A DNA stretch of 64,000 bases from Bacteroidota bacterium (GTDB taxonomy: Bacteria > Bacteroidota > Bacteroidia > 2-12-FULL-35-15): contig CANIQT010000003.1 in NCBI GenBank assembly GCA_947469885.1, positions 62,001 through 126,000 on the forward strand, written 5' to 3'. The position numbers and the translations under genes were made by a program. Shown here in pieces: positions 1 to 7,356 of the stretch. The notes below the pieces were generated by a model. It did no database searches. It saw only the letters and a program-made list of their open reading frames with translations, and was not told where the DNA came from. Position 1 is the stretch's first letter. Every line of letters starts with the position of its first letter.

Positions 1-2
1 AG

Positions 3-506
3 TATCATTTGGTACATCTTTCAACAGGAGATATTTTTCGTGCAAATATTAAAGGTGCCACAGAATTGGGTACACTTGCCAAAAGTTATATGGACAAAGG
101 GCAACTGGTGCCTGACGAAGTTACCATTAAAATGCTGGAAAGCGAAGTAAATAAAAACGCTCATGCTATTGGATTTATTTTTGACGGATTCCCGAGAACT
201 AAAGCACAAGCCGAGGCTCTTGATAGTTTATTGAAAAGTAAATCAACCAGCATAACCATGATGCTTGCTTTGGAAGTGGAAGAAGCTGAATTAAAAAAAC
301 GTTTGTTGCTAAGAGGAGAAAGCAGCGGCAGAGCAGATGATAAAAATCCTGAAGTGATTCAAAAACGGATTGAAGTATATAATAATGAAACCTCTCCTGT
401 AAAAGATTATTTCACCGCACAGGGAAAATACAAAGGCGTACATGGCATTGGCGAAATCAATGAGATATTTCAAGCACTTTGCAATGAGATTGACAGCGTA
501 AAGTAA
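3..506 (+). CDS. adk: Adenylate kinase, N-terminus cut by window edge
   Basis: Converts AMP plus ATP to two ADP in the cytoplasm. The reading frame is open to the window edge, so the P-loop lies outside; 167 codons are visible of an expected 190 or so. Visible signatures are HLSTGDIFR in the AMP-binding region, FIFDGFPRTKAQAEAL with the hallmark DGFPRT, a short lid LRGESSGRADD, and KRIEVYNNETSPVKDYF near the end. The short lid without a zinc-binding insertion is of the compact bacterial type. obgE follows after 38 bp on the same strand, and that gap is filled with 7-bp-periodic sequence. Confidence 0.96.
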   Translation, partial: YHLVHLSTGDIFRANIKGATELGTLAKSYMDKGQLVPDEVTIKMLESEVNKNAHAIGFIFDGFPRTKAQAEALDSLLKSKSTSITMMLALEVEEAELKKRLLLRGESSGRADDKNPEVIQKRIEVYNNETSPVKDYFTAQGKYKGVHGIGEINEIFQALCNEIDSVK

Positions 507-544
507 ATCCGCAATCCAAAATCAAAATCCGAAATCTTTAAAAT

Positions 545-1576
545 ATGTCTGATAGTAACTTTGTTGATTATGTAAAAATATGTTGCCGTTCGGGTAAGGG
601 TGGTGCTGGCTCCATGCACTTGCACAGGAGTAAACTCACCGCCAAAGGCGGTCCTGATGGGGGTGACGGAGGAAGAGGAGGACACATCGTTGTTAGAGGT
701 GACAAACAATTTTGGACGCTTATCCATTTAAAATACCGAAAACACATTATTGCCGAAGATGGTGAAGGTGGTGGAAGCAGCAACAAAACTGGTGCTGAAG
801 GCAAGGATGAAATTCTTCATGTGCCATTAGGTACAATTATTCGCGATGCGGAAACAGGGGAAATAGAAGGAGAGATAACCGAAGATGGTGAAGAAAAAAT
901 TGTAGTGCCTGGTGGGAAAGGTGGATTAGGAAACGACCATTTTAAAACTTCTACCAACCAAACTCCAATGTATGCACAGCCCGGAATACCGGGAAGAAAC
1001 GAATGGAAAATTCTTGAATTAAAAGTATTGGCAGATGTAGGGCTAGTTGGTTTTCCTAATGCAGGTAAATCCACTTTGTTATCAGTGCTATCAGCAGCAA
1101 AGCCTGAGATTGCTAATTATCCGTTTACTACTCTTGTTCCTAATCTTGGAATTATTAAATACCGCGATTACAAATCATTTGTCATGGCTGATATTCCAGG
1201 AATCATTGAAGGCGCAAGCGAAGGAAAAGGCTTGGGCATTCGTTTTCTTCGTCATATCGAACGCAATTCTACTTTATTATTTTTAGTTCCTGCCGATACA
1301 AACGACATTATTAAAGAATATAAAATATTGCTGAACGAATTGGATAAATATAATCCTGAGCTGGTTCATAAAAAAAGAATTCTTGCTATTTCAAAGTGCG
1401 ATATGTTGGATGAAGAACTGTTGGAAGAAGTAAAAAAAGACATGAACAAACGATTCAAAGAAAAGAAAACAGTTCCTGTTATTTATTTTTCGTCACATAC
1501 CCAAAAAGGTTTAATAGAGTTGAAAGACGAACTCTGGAAACAACTCAACAGCAAAGACAATTCGTTTGATTACTAA
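545..1576 (+). CDS. obgE: Obg-family GTPase
   Basis: Essential ribosome-associated GTPase linked to 50S maturation and stress. The 343-residue length is normal. Residues 1-160 form the glycine-rich Obg fold with runs such as [12 protein letters not shown]. The G domain follows, with G1 GFPNAGKST near residue 168, G3 DIPGIIEGA near 216, and G4 as SKCD rather than NKxD near 282, a variation I see directly and consider tolerable. The ATG at 545 is followed by [17 protein letters not shown], which matches Obg starts. Its TAA is immediately followed, with no gap, by the ATG of the PAP2 gene, suggesting translational coupling. Confidence 0.97.
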   Translation: MSDSNFVDYVKICCRSGKGGAGSMHLHRSKLTAKGGPDGGDGGRGGHIVVRGDKQFWTLIHLKYRKHIIAEDGEGGGSSNKTGAEGKDEILHVPLGTIIRDAETGEIEGEITEDGEEKIVVPGGKGGLGNDHFKTSTNQTPMYAQPGIPGRNEWKILELKVLADVGLVGFPNAGKSTLLSVLSAAKPEIANYPFTTLVPNLGIIKYRDYKSFVMADIPGIIEGASEGKGLGIRFLRHIERNSTLLFLVPADTNDIIKEYKILLNELDKYNPELVHKKRILAISKCDMLDEELLEEVKKDMNKRFKEKKTVPVIYFSSHTQKGLIELKDELWKQLNSKDNSFDY

Positions 1577-2149
1577 ATGGGATTTATTGATAGCATAAAA
1601 GAATTAGACACTCAGCTATTTTTATTCTTAAATAGTAAACACAATTCCTTTTTCGATTTCCTGATGTATTGGGCAAGTAATAAATACACTTGGATTCCTC
1701 TTTATTTATTTTTTGCATACTTCTGTTTCAAACATTTTGGCAAACGAATATGGGTCGTGATGGTGGCTACATTATTACTTATTGTATTGAGCGACCAAAT
1801 CTCGAATCGTGTTTTCAAAAATAATTTTCTTCGTTTTCGCCCTTGCCATAATATTTTGCTCGAGCCACAAGTTCACTTGAATGGGGAATGTGGGGGTACC
1901 TACGGTTTTGTTTCTTCTCACGCTGCCAACACGTTTGCACTGGCAATGTTTTTATCTCTTCTGTTTTATAAACGTATAAAACATTTTGGAGTTTATATTT
2001 TCGTTTGGGCATCATTTGTTTCCTATAGCCGAATATATAATGGTGTGCATTACCCTGCCGATGTGGCGGTTGGGGCATTACTCGGAATGGTAATAGGGGG
2101 CATTATTTTTAAAGTTTATCAGATGATGAATAATAAATTAATTTCATAA
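1577..2149 (+). CDS. PAP2-family membrane phosphatase
   Basis: Integral-membrane acid phosphatase of the PAP2 superfamily, likely acting on an undecaprenyl pyrophosphate or phosphatidate-type lipid phosphate at the membrane; the substrate is not readable. The three signature motifs are present: K-x6-RP as KNNFLRFRP near residue 80, a PSGH-like SSHAANT near 113, and SRIYNGVHYPADV (SR-x5-H-x3-D) near 150. Several hydrophobic helices cover most of its 190 residues. It starts directly after the obgE stop and ends 7 bp before the methyltransferase, so the three genes look like one transcription unit. Confidence 0.92.
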   Translation: MGFIDSIKELDTQLFLFLNSKHNSFFDFLMYWASNKYTWIPLYLFFAYFCFKHFGKRIWVVMVATLLLIVLSDQISNRVFKNNFLRFRPCHNILLEPQVHLNGECGGTYGFVSSHAANTFALAMFLSLLFYKRIKHFGVYIFVWASFVSYSRIYNGVHYPADVAVGALLGMVIGGIIFKVYQMMNNKLIS

Positions 2150-2156
2150 TCTTCCT

Positions 2157-2936
2157 ATGCTCCTCTCCATTGATACCTTTCAGCTCATCAGTATTATATT
2201 AGTACTTATTGCATTCTTTTTAGGATTTAAAATTCTTGAAACTTCGTGGTCGTATAAAATAAGTAAACCTTATAAATGGGAAACGGCAGTTAAACAAGGA
2301 AAAATTTCAGACACATTAAAAAAGCTGGAACGAACGTACAGAGATAAAGTGAGGTTTTATAATTTATGGTTTCAAATTGAACGATTGAAAAAAGAAAACA
2401 TTGCCGGTGCTTTTGCTGAGTTGGGAGTATATAAAGGTGAAACTGCTTTATTGATTCATCAAATGGATGCAACCCGAAACCTTCACCTCTTCGATACATT
2501 TGATGGGTTTACCGAAAGAGATTTGAAATCAGAAATAATAAATGATGATAAATACAGCACCACTAATTTTAGTGATACCGATTTACAATCGGTAAAAAAT
2601 TTGTTTGCTGAAAGCAACAACATCTTTTTTTACAAAGGATATTTTCCTGAAACTACCAAAGCATTGAAAGAAGAATCATTTGCATTGGTGCATCTGGATG
2701 CAGATTTATATGAACCCACCATTGCTGCGTTACATTATTTTTATCCCAAACTTGCCTCAGGTGGAGTAATTATTGTTCACGACTATAACCATACATGGGC
2801 TGGCATCGAGAGGGCGGTGGAAGAATTCAAAAATACAATTCCTGAAAACATTATTGAAATAGCAGACTGGCAGGGAAGTGTGATGATTGTGAAGAATAAA
2901 GTTGTTGGTAATAACACCAACAACGGCAAAGAATAA
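2157..2936 (+). CDS. TylF/MycF-type methyltransferase with an N-terminal membrane helix
   Basis: SAM-dependent methyltransferase of the macrocin O-methyltransferase (TylF) family; the acceptor is unknown. Residues 8-28 form a hydrophobic helix (LISIILVLIAFFLGFKIL) that would anchor the enzyme in the membrane. The SAM motif AELGVYKGETALLI is near residue 87, HLDADLYEPTIAAL near 180 and HDYNHTWAGIERAVEEF near 208, which carry the family's metal- and substrate-binding acidic and histidine residues. The family is common in sugar and polyketide O-methylation and in polysaccharide loci; a surface-glycan role is inference. Its stop is separated from the convergent recJ stop by one base. Confidence 0.85.
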   Translation: MLLSIDTFQLISIILVLIAFFLGFKILETSWSYKISKPYKWETAVKQGKISDTLKKLERTYRDKVRFYNLWFQIERLKKENIAGAFAELGVYKGETALLIHQMDATRNLHLFDTFDGFTERDLKSEIINDDKYSTTNFSDTDLQSVKNLFAESNNIFFYKGYFPETTKALKEESFALVHLDADLYEPTIAALHYFYPKLASGGVIIVHDYNHTWAGIERAVEEFKNTIPENIIEIADWQGSVMIVKNKVVGNNTNNGKE

Positions 2937-2937
2937 C

Positions 2938-4653
2938 CTACTCCATTTTCATATCCTTCACATTCAGTTGCAGTGAAGTTTTTCCGTTAAACTCATTTTC
3001 TTCGATGGCATAACAGGCAGTAAAAAATTTTTTGCGAAGCACATCATCAAAATGATTTGCCTGCCCAAAAGCAATGGCAGGAAAAGACCCTCTGGGGTTT
3101 TGTGCCGGTTGCACATCCATTTTCAAATGGTTGGTTCCTACAATACGAACATATCCTTTGTCGCAAATATTTTTGGTTACAAATATTGGTGACATATTAT
3201 CAGGACCAAAGGGTGCAAACTGTTTGAGCACACGATAAAACTTTGGAGTAATATTTTTTAATTCCAGTTCGGCATCTATTTCTATTTCCGGAACGAGCAT
3301 GTGGTCTTCAATGGTTTCGCTAACCACCTCTTCGAACCGTTGCTGAAAGGCTTCCACATTTTCCAGTTTCATGGTTAACCCTGCTGCGTATTTATGTCCG
3401 CCAAATTGTTCGAGCAAATCGGCACAGGACTCAATAGCATTGTACACATCAAAATCTTTGACCGAGCGTGCCGAGCCTGTAGCTTTTCCGTTCGATTCGG
3501 TGAGCACAATGGTTGGTCGGTAATATTTTTCGGTGAGTCGCGAAGCCACAATGCCAATCACTCCTTTGTGCCATTCGGGATGATAGAGCACTGTTGATTT
3601 TCGGGCTATCTGCACCACATCATCATCAATCATACTGAGTGCATGTGCAGTAATATCTACATCCAGCACTCTGCGGGCAGTGTTGGTAACATTGATACTT
3701 GCTCCTGATGTTTTTGCAATTTCGTGAGAATCGGAAATAAGTAACGCTACAGCGTTACGCCCTGTTTCTAACCTTCCGGCTGCATTGATGCGGGGACCGA
3801 TAATAAAAACCAACTCGTTCACTGTTATTTCTCTTTTCACATTTGCCAGTTCAAATATAGCTTTGATGCCTTTGCGCGGGTTTTCGTTTATTTGTTTCAA
3901 GCCGAAATAACTCAGCGTTCTGTTTTCTCCCGTAACGGGAACCAAATCGGAAGCAATGGAAATGGCAGTTAAATCAAGGTATTCGTAAAGGTCTTCGAAG
4001 GATATATTATTTTTTTGAGCATAACCTTGTATAAGTTTAAACCCTACTCCGCATCCGCACAGTTCATCAAACGGATAGGTACAATCACTTCGTTTAGGGT
4101 CCAACACAGCCACTGCATGTGGCAGTGTTTCGCCCGGACGGTGGTGATCGCAGATGATAAAATCTATGTGTTGTTTGTTGGCGTATTCTATTTTGTCGTT
4201 TGCTTTTATGCCGCAATCGAGTGCAATGATGAGTGTAAAATTATTTTCTTTTGCAAAGTCAATTCCGGTAAACGAAATGCCATATCCTTCGGCATAGCGG
4301 TCGGGGATATAGTAATCTACTACTCCTTGGGCTGGATGATATTTTTTAAAAAAAGAATATACCAATGCAACGGCTGTGGTTCCATCTACATCGTAATCGC
4401 CATAAACCAGAATTTTTTCGTTGTTTTTAATTGCCGTTTCTATACGGGTAATTGCTTTGTCCATGTCCTTCATCAGGAAAGGATTGTGCAAGTCTTTAAG
4501 TTGGGGGCGGAAAAAGGTTTTGGCTTCTTCAAATGTGTTGATGCCTCGGTGAACTAATAAATTTGCGAGCACTTTGTCGATACCTAACTCTTCTGCCAGC
4601 TTATTTACAGTTGTTTCGTTTGCTTTCTTTTTTATGTTCCACCGTTTTGCCAT
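2938..4653 (-). CDS. recJ: Single-stranded-DNA-specific exonuclease RecJ
   Basis: 5'-3' ssDNA exonuclease for recombination and mismatch/base-excision repair. Length 571 is typical. The DHH phosphoesterase domain shows DYDVDGTTA at residues 86-94, LDCGIK near 146 and DHHRPGE at 169-175; a DHHA1 region includes HKGVIGIVASRLTEKYYRP and EQFGGHKYAAG, followed by the C-terminal OB-fold. All catalytic Asp and His residues are present. The gene converges on the methyltransferase with a one-base gap, and no terminator fits between them. Upstream lies the repeat-rich intergenic region 4654-5333. Confidence 0.97.
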   Translation of the reverse strand: MAKRWNIKKKANETTVNKLAEELGIDKVLANLLVHRGINTFEEAKTFFRPQLKDLHNPFLMKDMDKAITRIETAIKNNEKILVYGDYDVDGTTAVALVYSFFKKYHPAQGVVDYYIPDRYAEGYGISFTGIDFAKENNFTLIIALDCGIKANDKIEYANKQHIDFIICDHHRPGETLPHAVAVLDPKRSDCTYPFDELCGCGVGFKLIQGYAQKNNISFEDLYEYLDLTAISIASDLVPVTGENRTLSYFGLKQINENPRKGIKAIFELANVKREITVNELVFIIGPRINAAGRLETGRNAVALLISDSHEIAKTSGASINVTNTARRVLDVDITAHALSMIDDDVVQIARKSTVLYHPEWHKGVIGIVASRLTEKYYRPTIVLTESNGKATGSARSVKDFDVYNAIESCADLLEQFGGHKYAAGLTMKLENVEAFQQRFEEVVSETIEDHMLVPEIEIDAELELKNITPKFYRVLKQFAPFGPDNMSPIFVTKNICDKGYVRIVGTNHLKMDVQPAQNPRGSFPAIAFGQANHFDDVLRKKFFTACYAIEENEFNGKTSLQLNVKDMKME

Positions 4654-4816
4654 TTGAAATGTTTGATGTGGTAAAAGTAATGAAAATAGGTGTTGGTTGG
4701 TTGTTGTTTGTTGGTGATGGAAAATTAGGGGGTTTTTAGGTGAATGGGGAAAAGGGTAAAAAAGGACATATTTCGATAAATGATTAAATAATGTCGTTTA
4801 AATCAACTTATGCGCC

Positions 4817-4986
4817 AATTATTAGTAGAGCTTATATGAATTATTGGTAGTACATATATGAATTATTGAGGGAGATATATTAATTATTGCAAGGGATATA
4901 TGAATTATTGATCGAGATATATAAATTATTGAGAAGGATACATGTTTTATAAGGAGTGCGGAATGAATTATTGGCTGTGTATATAC
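4817..4986. repeat. Degenerate 21-bp tandem repeat array, eight units
   Basis: Eight consecutive units, the first two 22 bp and the remaining six exactly 21 bp, begin at 4817, 4839, 4861, 4882, 4903, 4924, 4945 and 4966. Seven open with AATTATT and most end in ATATATG or a close variant; the seventh unit is the most diverged. Stop codons occur in all forward frames, so the array is not a coding heptad repeat. It lies between divergent genes and shares its unit length, but not its sequence, with the arrays near 18200 and 41100. Confidence 0.85.
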
Positions 4987-5087
4987 CGTTTAAAGTGGTG
5001 ATTATTGGTAGAATTGATATTTTGGGAGTAATTTTGGGTATAGCGACTTATTAAATTGTTGATTTTTAACAGGTTGAAAATTGGTGT

Positions 5088-5290
5088 GGTTCGACAAAGC
5101 GATACACTGTCGAACTGCACCCGACCCGCGCGAAGTATCCTTTTTTTGTGTGAGGTTGGGGAGCGATGAAAATGAAACCTCCAAACTCGGAAAGGACCGA
5201 GTTCAGAGTGGTGTTAGGGGAGAAAAAAAGATACCGCGTGAGGGCGGGAAGGCACTTGAGGACGAAGCGATAAAGTGTCTGCCCAAAAAA
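5088..5290. other. GC-richer island with three stem-loops, possible structured RNA
   Basis: Three stems can be drawn. GTTCGACA at 5089-5096 pairs perfectly with TGTCGAAC at 5108-5115. AACTCGG at 5184-5190 pairs with CCGAGTT at 5197-5203 around a six-base loop. GGGC at 5242-5245 with GCCC at 5281-5284 encloses GGCACTT (5251-5257) pairing with AAGTGTC (5273-5279), followed by an A/T run. Base composition is clearly richer in GC than the flanks. It may be a structured RNA, the 5' leader of the dehydrogenase mRNA, or a dispersed repeat; no known family was recognised. Confidence 0.4.
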
Positions 5291-5333
5291 TTTTAATTGT
5301 TTTTGGTAAATGTTTATTGTTTACTTTTATGGG

Positions 5334-6428
5334 ATGAAAATAAAAATTCTTTTTCCTTTTCTTTTGTTTATAGTAGTGAGTGTTATTTTTTCTGCCTGCA
5401 AAAAAGATGAGCCTATAACTACTCACGTGAAAATAAAAGTGCTTTTTAAAAACCTTGAAAACCCTTGGGGAATGGCATTTTTGCCAAACGGAGATTTTCT
5501 GTTTTGTGAGCGTGGTGGAAATATTAATCTTCAGAAAAAAGGAAGTGATGATTATAATTTAATCATGTTTAGGGTGGTGCAGAGTTCAGAAGGCGGTATG
5601 CTGGGCATTGCCATTGACCCTGATTTTGTAAACAATCATTATGTTTTTATTTACGAAACAGTGGACAGCAATCGGGTGGTACGTTTGAAACTGGAAAACG
5701 ATGTGCTGACACAGGATAAAATTATTTGTCATGGAATTCCGAGAGCGTATAATCATGATGGAGGAGGCTTGAAGTTTGGACCTGATGGGTATTTGTACCT
5801 TGGCACGGGAGATGCCACACAACGGTGGCTGGCACAGGATTTGAATTCGTTGGCAGGAAAAATTTTGAGAATGGACAGGGATGGAAACATTGCACCCGGC
5901 AATCCGTTTGGTACATTGGTATGGACTTACGGACACCGCAACGTGCAGGGCTTCGACTGGAATGCACAGGGAAAGATGATTGCTACAGAGCACGGACCTA
6001 CAGGGGAGTTTGGGTGGTATTCGCACGATGAAATTAATTTGATTGAACCCGGCAAAAACTATGGTTGGCCCAGTGTGCTTGGTACCGGGGATTCGATGGG
6101 AGTATTTACTCCACCTATTTATTGTTCGGAAAACGAAACATGGGCACCTTCGGGATGTACCTTTATTAAAGGAAAACAATGGGGAAGCTGGGACGGTAAT
6201 TTTATTTTGGGTGCACTGAAAGCGCAAAAGTTAGTGAGGCTGGGTATTTCGGGCGATGGCAGTGTGGTGACTTCTCGAAACGATACGTTAGCTGGAATAT
6301 TTATGCGGTTGAGAAATATTGTTGAAGCGCCTGATGGCTCTTTGCTTTTTAATACTTCTAATATTGGTCCTCCCACGGCAGTGCCATTAGAAGGGGATGA
6401 TAAAATTTACAGGATGTATGTGGAGTGA
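5334..6428 (+). CDS. PQQ-dependent sugar dehydrogenase-like lipoprotein
   Basis: Predicted periplasmic or surface beta-propeller dehydrogenase of the glucose/sorbosone dehydrogenase family, oxidising aldose sugars with PQQ; the real substrate is unknown. I chose the ATG at 5334 rather than 5310 because it gives a clean lipoprotein signal, MKIKILFPFLLFIVV ending in the lipobox IFSAC. Family blocks are ENPWGMAFLPNGDFLFCER, GGMLGIAIDPDF, HDGGGLKFGPDGYLYLGTGD, TYGHRNVQGFDWN and EHGPTGEFGWYSHDEIN, carrying the catalytic His and Arg region. The gene is monocistronic, and its stop is followed by a 7-bp-periodic tract. Confidence 0.9.
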   Translation: MKIKILFPFLLFIVVSVIFSACKKDEPITTHVKIKVLFKNLENPWGMAFLPNGDFLFCERGGNINLQKKGSDDYNLIMFRVVQSSEGGMLGIAIDPDFVNNHYVFIYETVDSNRVVRLKLENDVLTQDKIICHGIPRAYNHDGGGLKFGPDGYLYLGTGDATQRWLAQDLNSLAGKILRMDRDGNIAPGNPFGTLVWTYGHRNVQGFDWNAQGKMIATEHGPTGEFGWYSHDEINLIEPGKNYGWPSVLGTGDSMGVFTPPIYCSENETWAPSGCTFIKGKQWGSWDGNFILGALKAQKLVRLGISGDGSVVTSRNDTLAGIFMRLRNIVEAPDGSLLFNTSNIGPPTAVPLEGDDKIYRMYVE

Positions 6429-6431
6429 AGG

Positions 6432-6473
6432 AATTTCAGATTTCAAATTTCAGATTCCAGATTCCAAATCCTA
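6432..6473. repeat. Heptanucleotide tandem tract (ATTTCAG-like)
   Basis: Six imperfect 7-bp units of the type ATTTCAG/ATTTCAA/ATTCCAG fill the gap between two convergent genes, ending in the stop codon of the minus-strand gene. It belongs to the 7-bp class discussed in the findings. Confidence 0.7.
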
Positions 6474-6989
6474 ATGTTGCATTTTTAATTTTATTTTGCG
6501 GGTGTATTCGCTGTCGAATTCAAAGGCTCTTTTTTCTTCATTAAATTTTACAAGAGCTATGGGGAAATCCGAAAACTCATCTTCCACTCCCGGCTTTGCT
6601 TTAAAAACATCTACTTCAAAATCGAAAGTTGTTTTGGGGTTATCATCATTAATAATAAAATCGTCCGGCAACTTGGTGTTGATACCAATGGAACGGGTAA
6701 CGTATCCGGGTTTTGAAACCTGAATGGTGTAATACGAATTGCCTAAAAGATTAAAATTAAAATGATGGTCGTGTTTGGGGTTGCTGGTGGTTTCGCTCCA
6801 CTCTATTACTTCGTTTCCCTGAAAAACAGTGATAATGGCACCATCCAGCGGTTTGTCTTCGGAAGTAGCCAGCCCCACAGCGTGCATACATTCGATGGTA
6901 TCGTTGGAACCGGGAAATTGTGCAAAGGCAGAAAACCTAAGTGAAGCAAAGAGAATAAAAAGGAAGAAAGTAAAATTTATTTTTTTCAT
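6471..6989 (-). CDS. Secreted protein with a carboxypeptidase-regulatory-like beta domain
   Basis: A signal peptide is evident (MKKINFTFFLFILFASLRFS ending near AFA-QF), so the 172-residue product is exported. The region GLATSEDKPLDGAIITVFQG through NSYYTIQVSKPGYVTRSIGI looks like a CarboxypepD_reg-like/prealbumin-type beta-sandwich, common in Bacteroidota surface proteins. No catalytic motif, TM helix or T9SS signal follows. The function is unknown; a structural or accessory envelope role is inferred. tRNA-Gln lies upstream on the same strand with its own terminator. Confidence 0.8.
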   Translation of the reverse strand: MKKINFTFFLFILFASLRFSAFAQFPGSNDTIECMHAVGLATSEDKPLDGAIITVFQGNEVIEWSETTSNPKHDHHFNFNLLGNSYYTIQVSKPGYVTRSIGINTKLPDDFIINDDNPKTTFDFEVDVFKAKPGVEDEFSDFPIALVKFNEEKRAFEFDSEYTRKIKLKMQH

Positions 6990-7069
6990 TATAAATCTTT
7001 TATTAAAAACAGTGTTAGTTGGTTACAGGCAACAATAGTAATGAATATTTTGAAGTGAAATACAAAGGT

Positions 7070-7111
7070 GGATAAAAAACAAACTCCCCCGATTCATTAC
7101 AATCGGGGGAG
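7070..7111 (-). terminator. Rho-independent terminator of tRNA-Gln
   Basis: A perfect 11-bp stem is formed by CTCCCCCGATT (7084-7094) and AATCGGGGGAG (7101-7111) with a six-base loop; reading on the minus strand it is followed by TTTGTTTTTT. It sits 8 bp past the tRNA 3' end. Confidence 0.9.
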
Positions 7112-7119
7112 CATTTAAG

Positions 7120-7192
7120 TTGTCCGATCAGGTCTCGAACCTGAACTCTTCTGGACCAAAACCAGACGTGTTGCCAATTACACCATCGGACA
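7120..7192 (-). tRNA. tRNA-Gln (anticodon TTG)
   Basis: The cloverleaf folds on the minus strand with acceptor TGTCCGA pairing with TCGGACA, a D arm with AATTGGCAA, an anticodon stem TCTGG/CCAGA with loop TTTTGGT giving TTG, and a T arm containing GGTTCGAGACC. The discriminator base is A at 7120. The CCA end is not encoded, unlike the tRNA-Val in this window. It is a single-gene unit with its own promoter and terminator. Confidence 0.95.
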
Positions 7193-7221
7193 ATCTCCAA
7201 TCATTTGTTTAATTGGGGGTG

Positions 7222-7250
7222 CAAAAATAATAAATATTGTTTACGCGCAA
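7222..7250 (-). promoter_or_regulatory. Bacteroidota-type promoter of tRNA-Gln
   Basis: On the minus strand TTG (7250-7248) is followed after 18 bp by TATTTTTG (7229-7222), matching the known Bacteroidota consensus TTG...TAnnTTTG. The box is about 30 bp upstream of the tRNA. Confidence 0.65.
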
Positions 7251-7283
7251 AACATTATTATTCATCTTCTACTTTTTTAACGA

Positions 7284-7312
7284 TTGGCAAGTAATTAATT
7301 TTTTTATCTTCG
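7284..7312 (+). promoter_or_regulatory. Promoter of the DUF2723 gene
   Basis: TTG at 7284-7286 and TATCTTCG at 7305-7312 are separated by 18 bp, one mismatch from the TAnnTTTG consensus. This would give a leader of roughly 35-40 bases before the ATG at 7357. Confidence 0.55.
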
Positions 7313-7356
7313 CCCATCTCATAAGCAAATTATACCATATATCTAAAAAATAAAAT

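Larger units (their letters stand above)
4654..5333. other. 680-bp gene-poor region between recJ and the sugar dehydrogenase
   Basis: No convincing protein gene was seen. It holds an AT-rich 21-bp array (4817-4986) and a GC-richer island with three stem-loops (about 5080-5290), listed separately. Reading frames of 60-71 codons exist in the island but show no signal peptide, no start signal and no recognisable fold. recJ and the dehydrogenase diverge here, so both promoters must lie in this stretch. Confidence 0.7.

Noticed and set aside
4015-4557. 180-codon plus-strand frame
   Set aside because: It lies wholly opposite recJ, whose motifs are complete; it is a Cys- and Phe-rich shadow frame.
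5002-5184. 60-codon minus-strand frame in the same island
   Set aside because: It overlaps the hairpins, has no recognisable domain and no promoter.
5081-5296. 71-codon plus-strand frame in the GC island
   Set aside because: No start signal, fold or signal peptide; the stretch is better explained by stem-loops.
5586-6227. 213-codon minus-strand frame
   Set aside because: Shadow of the PQQ dehydrogenase, which has all family blocks.
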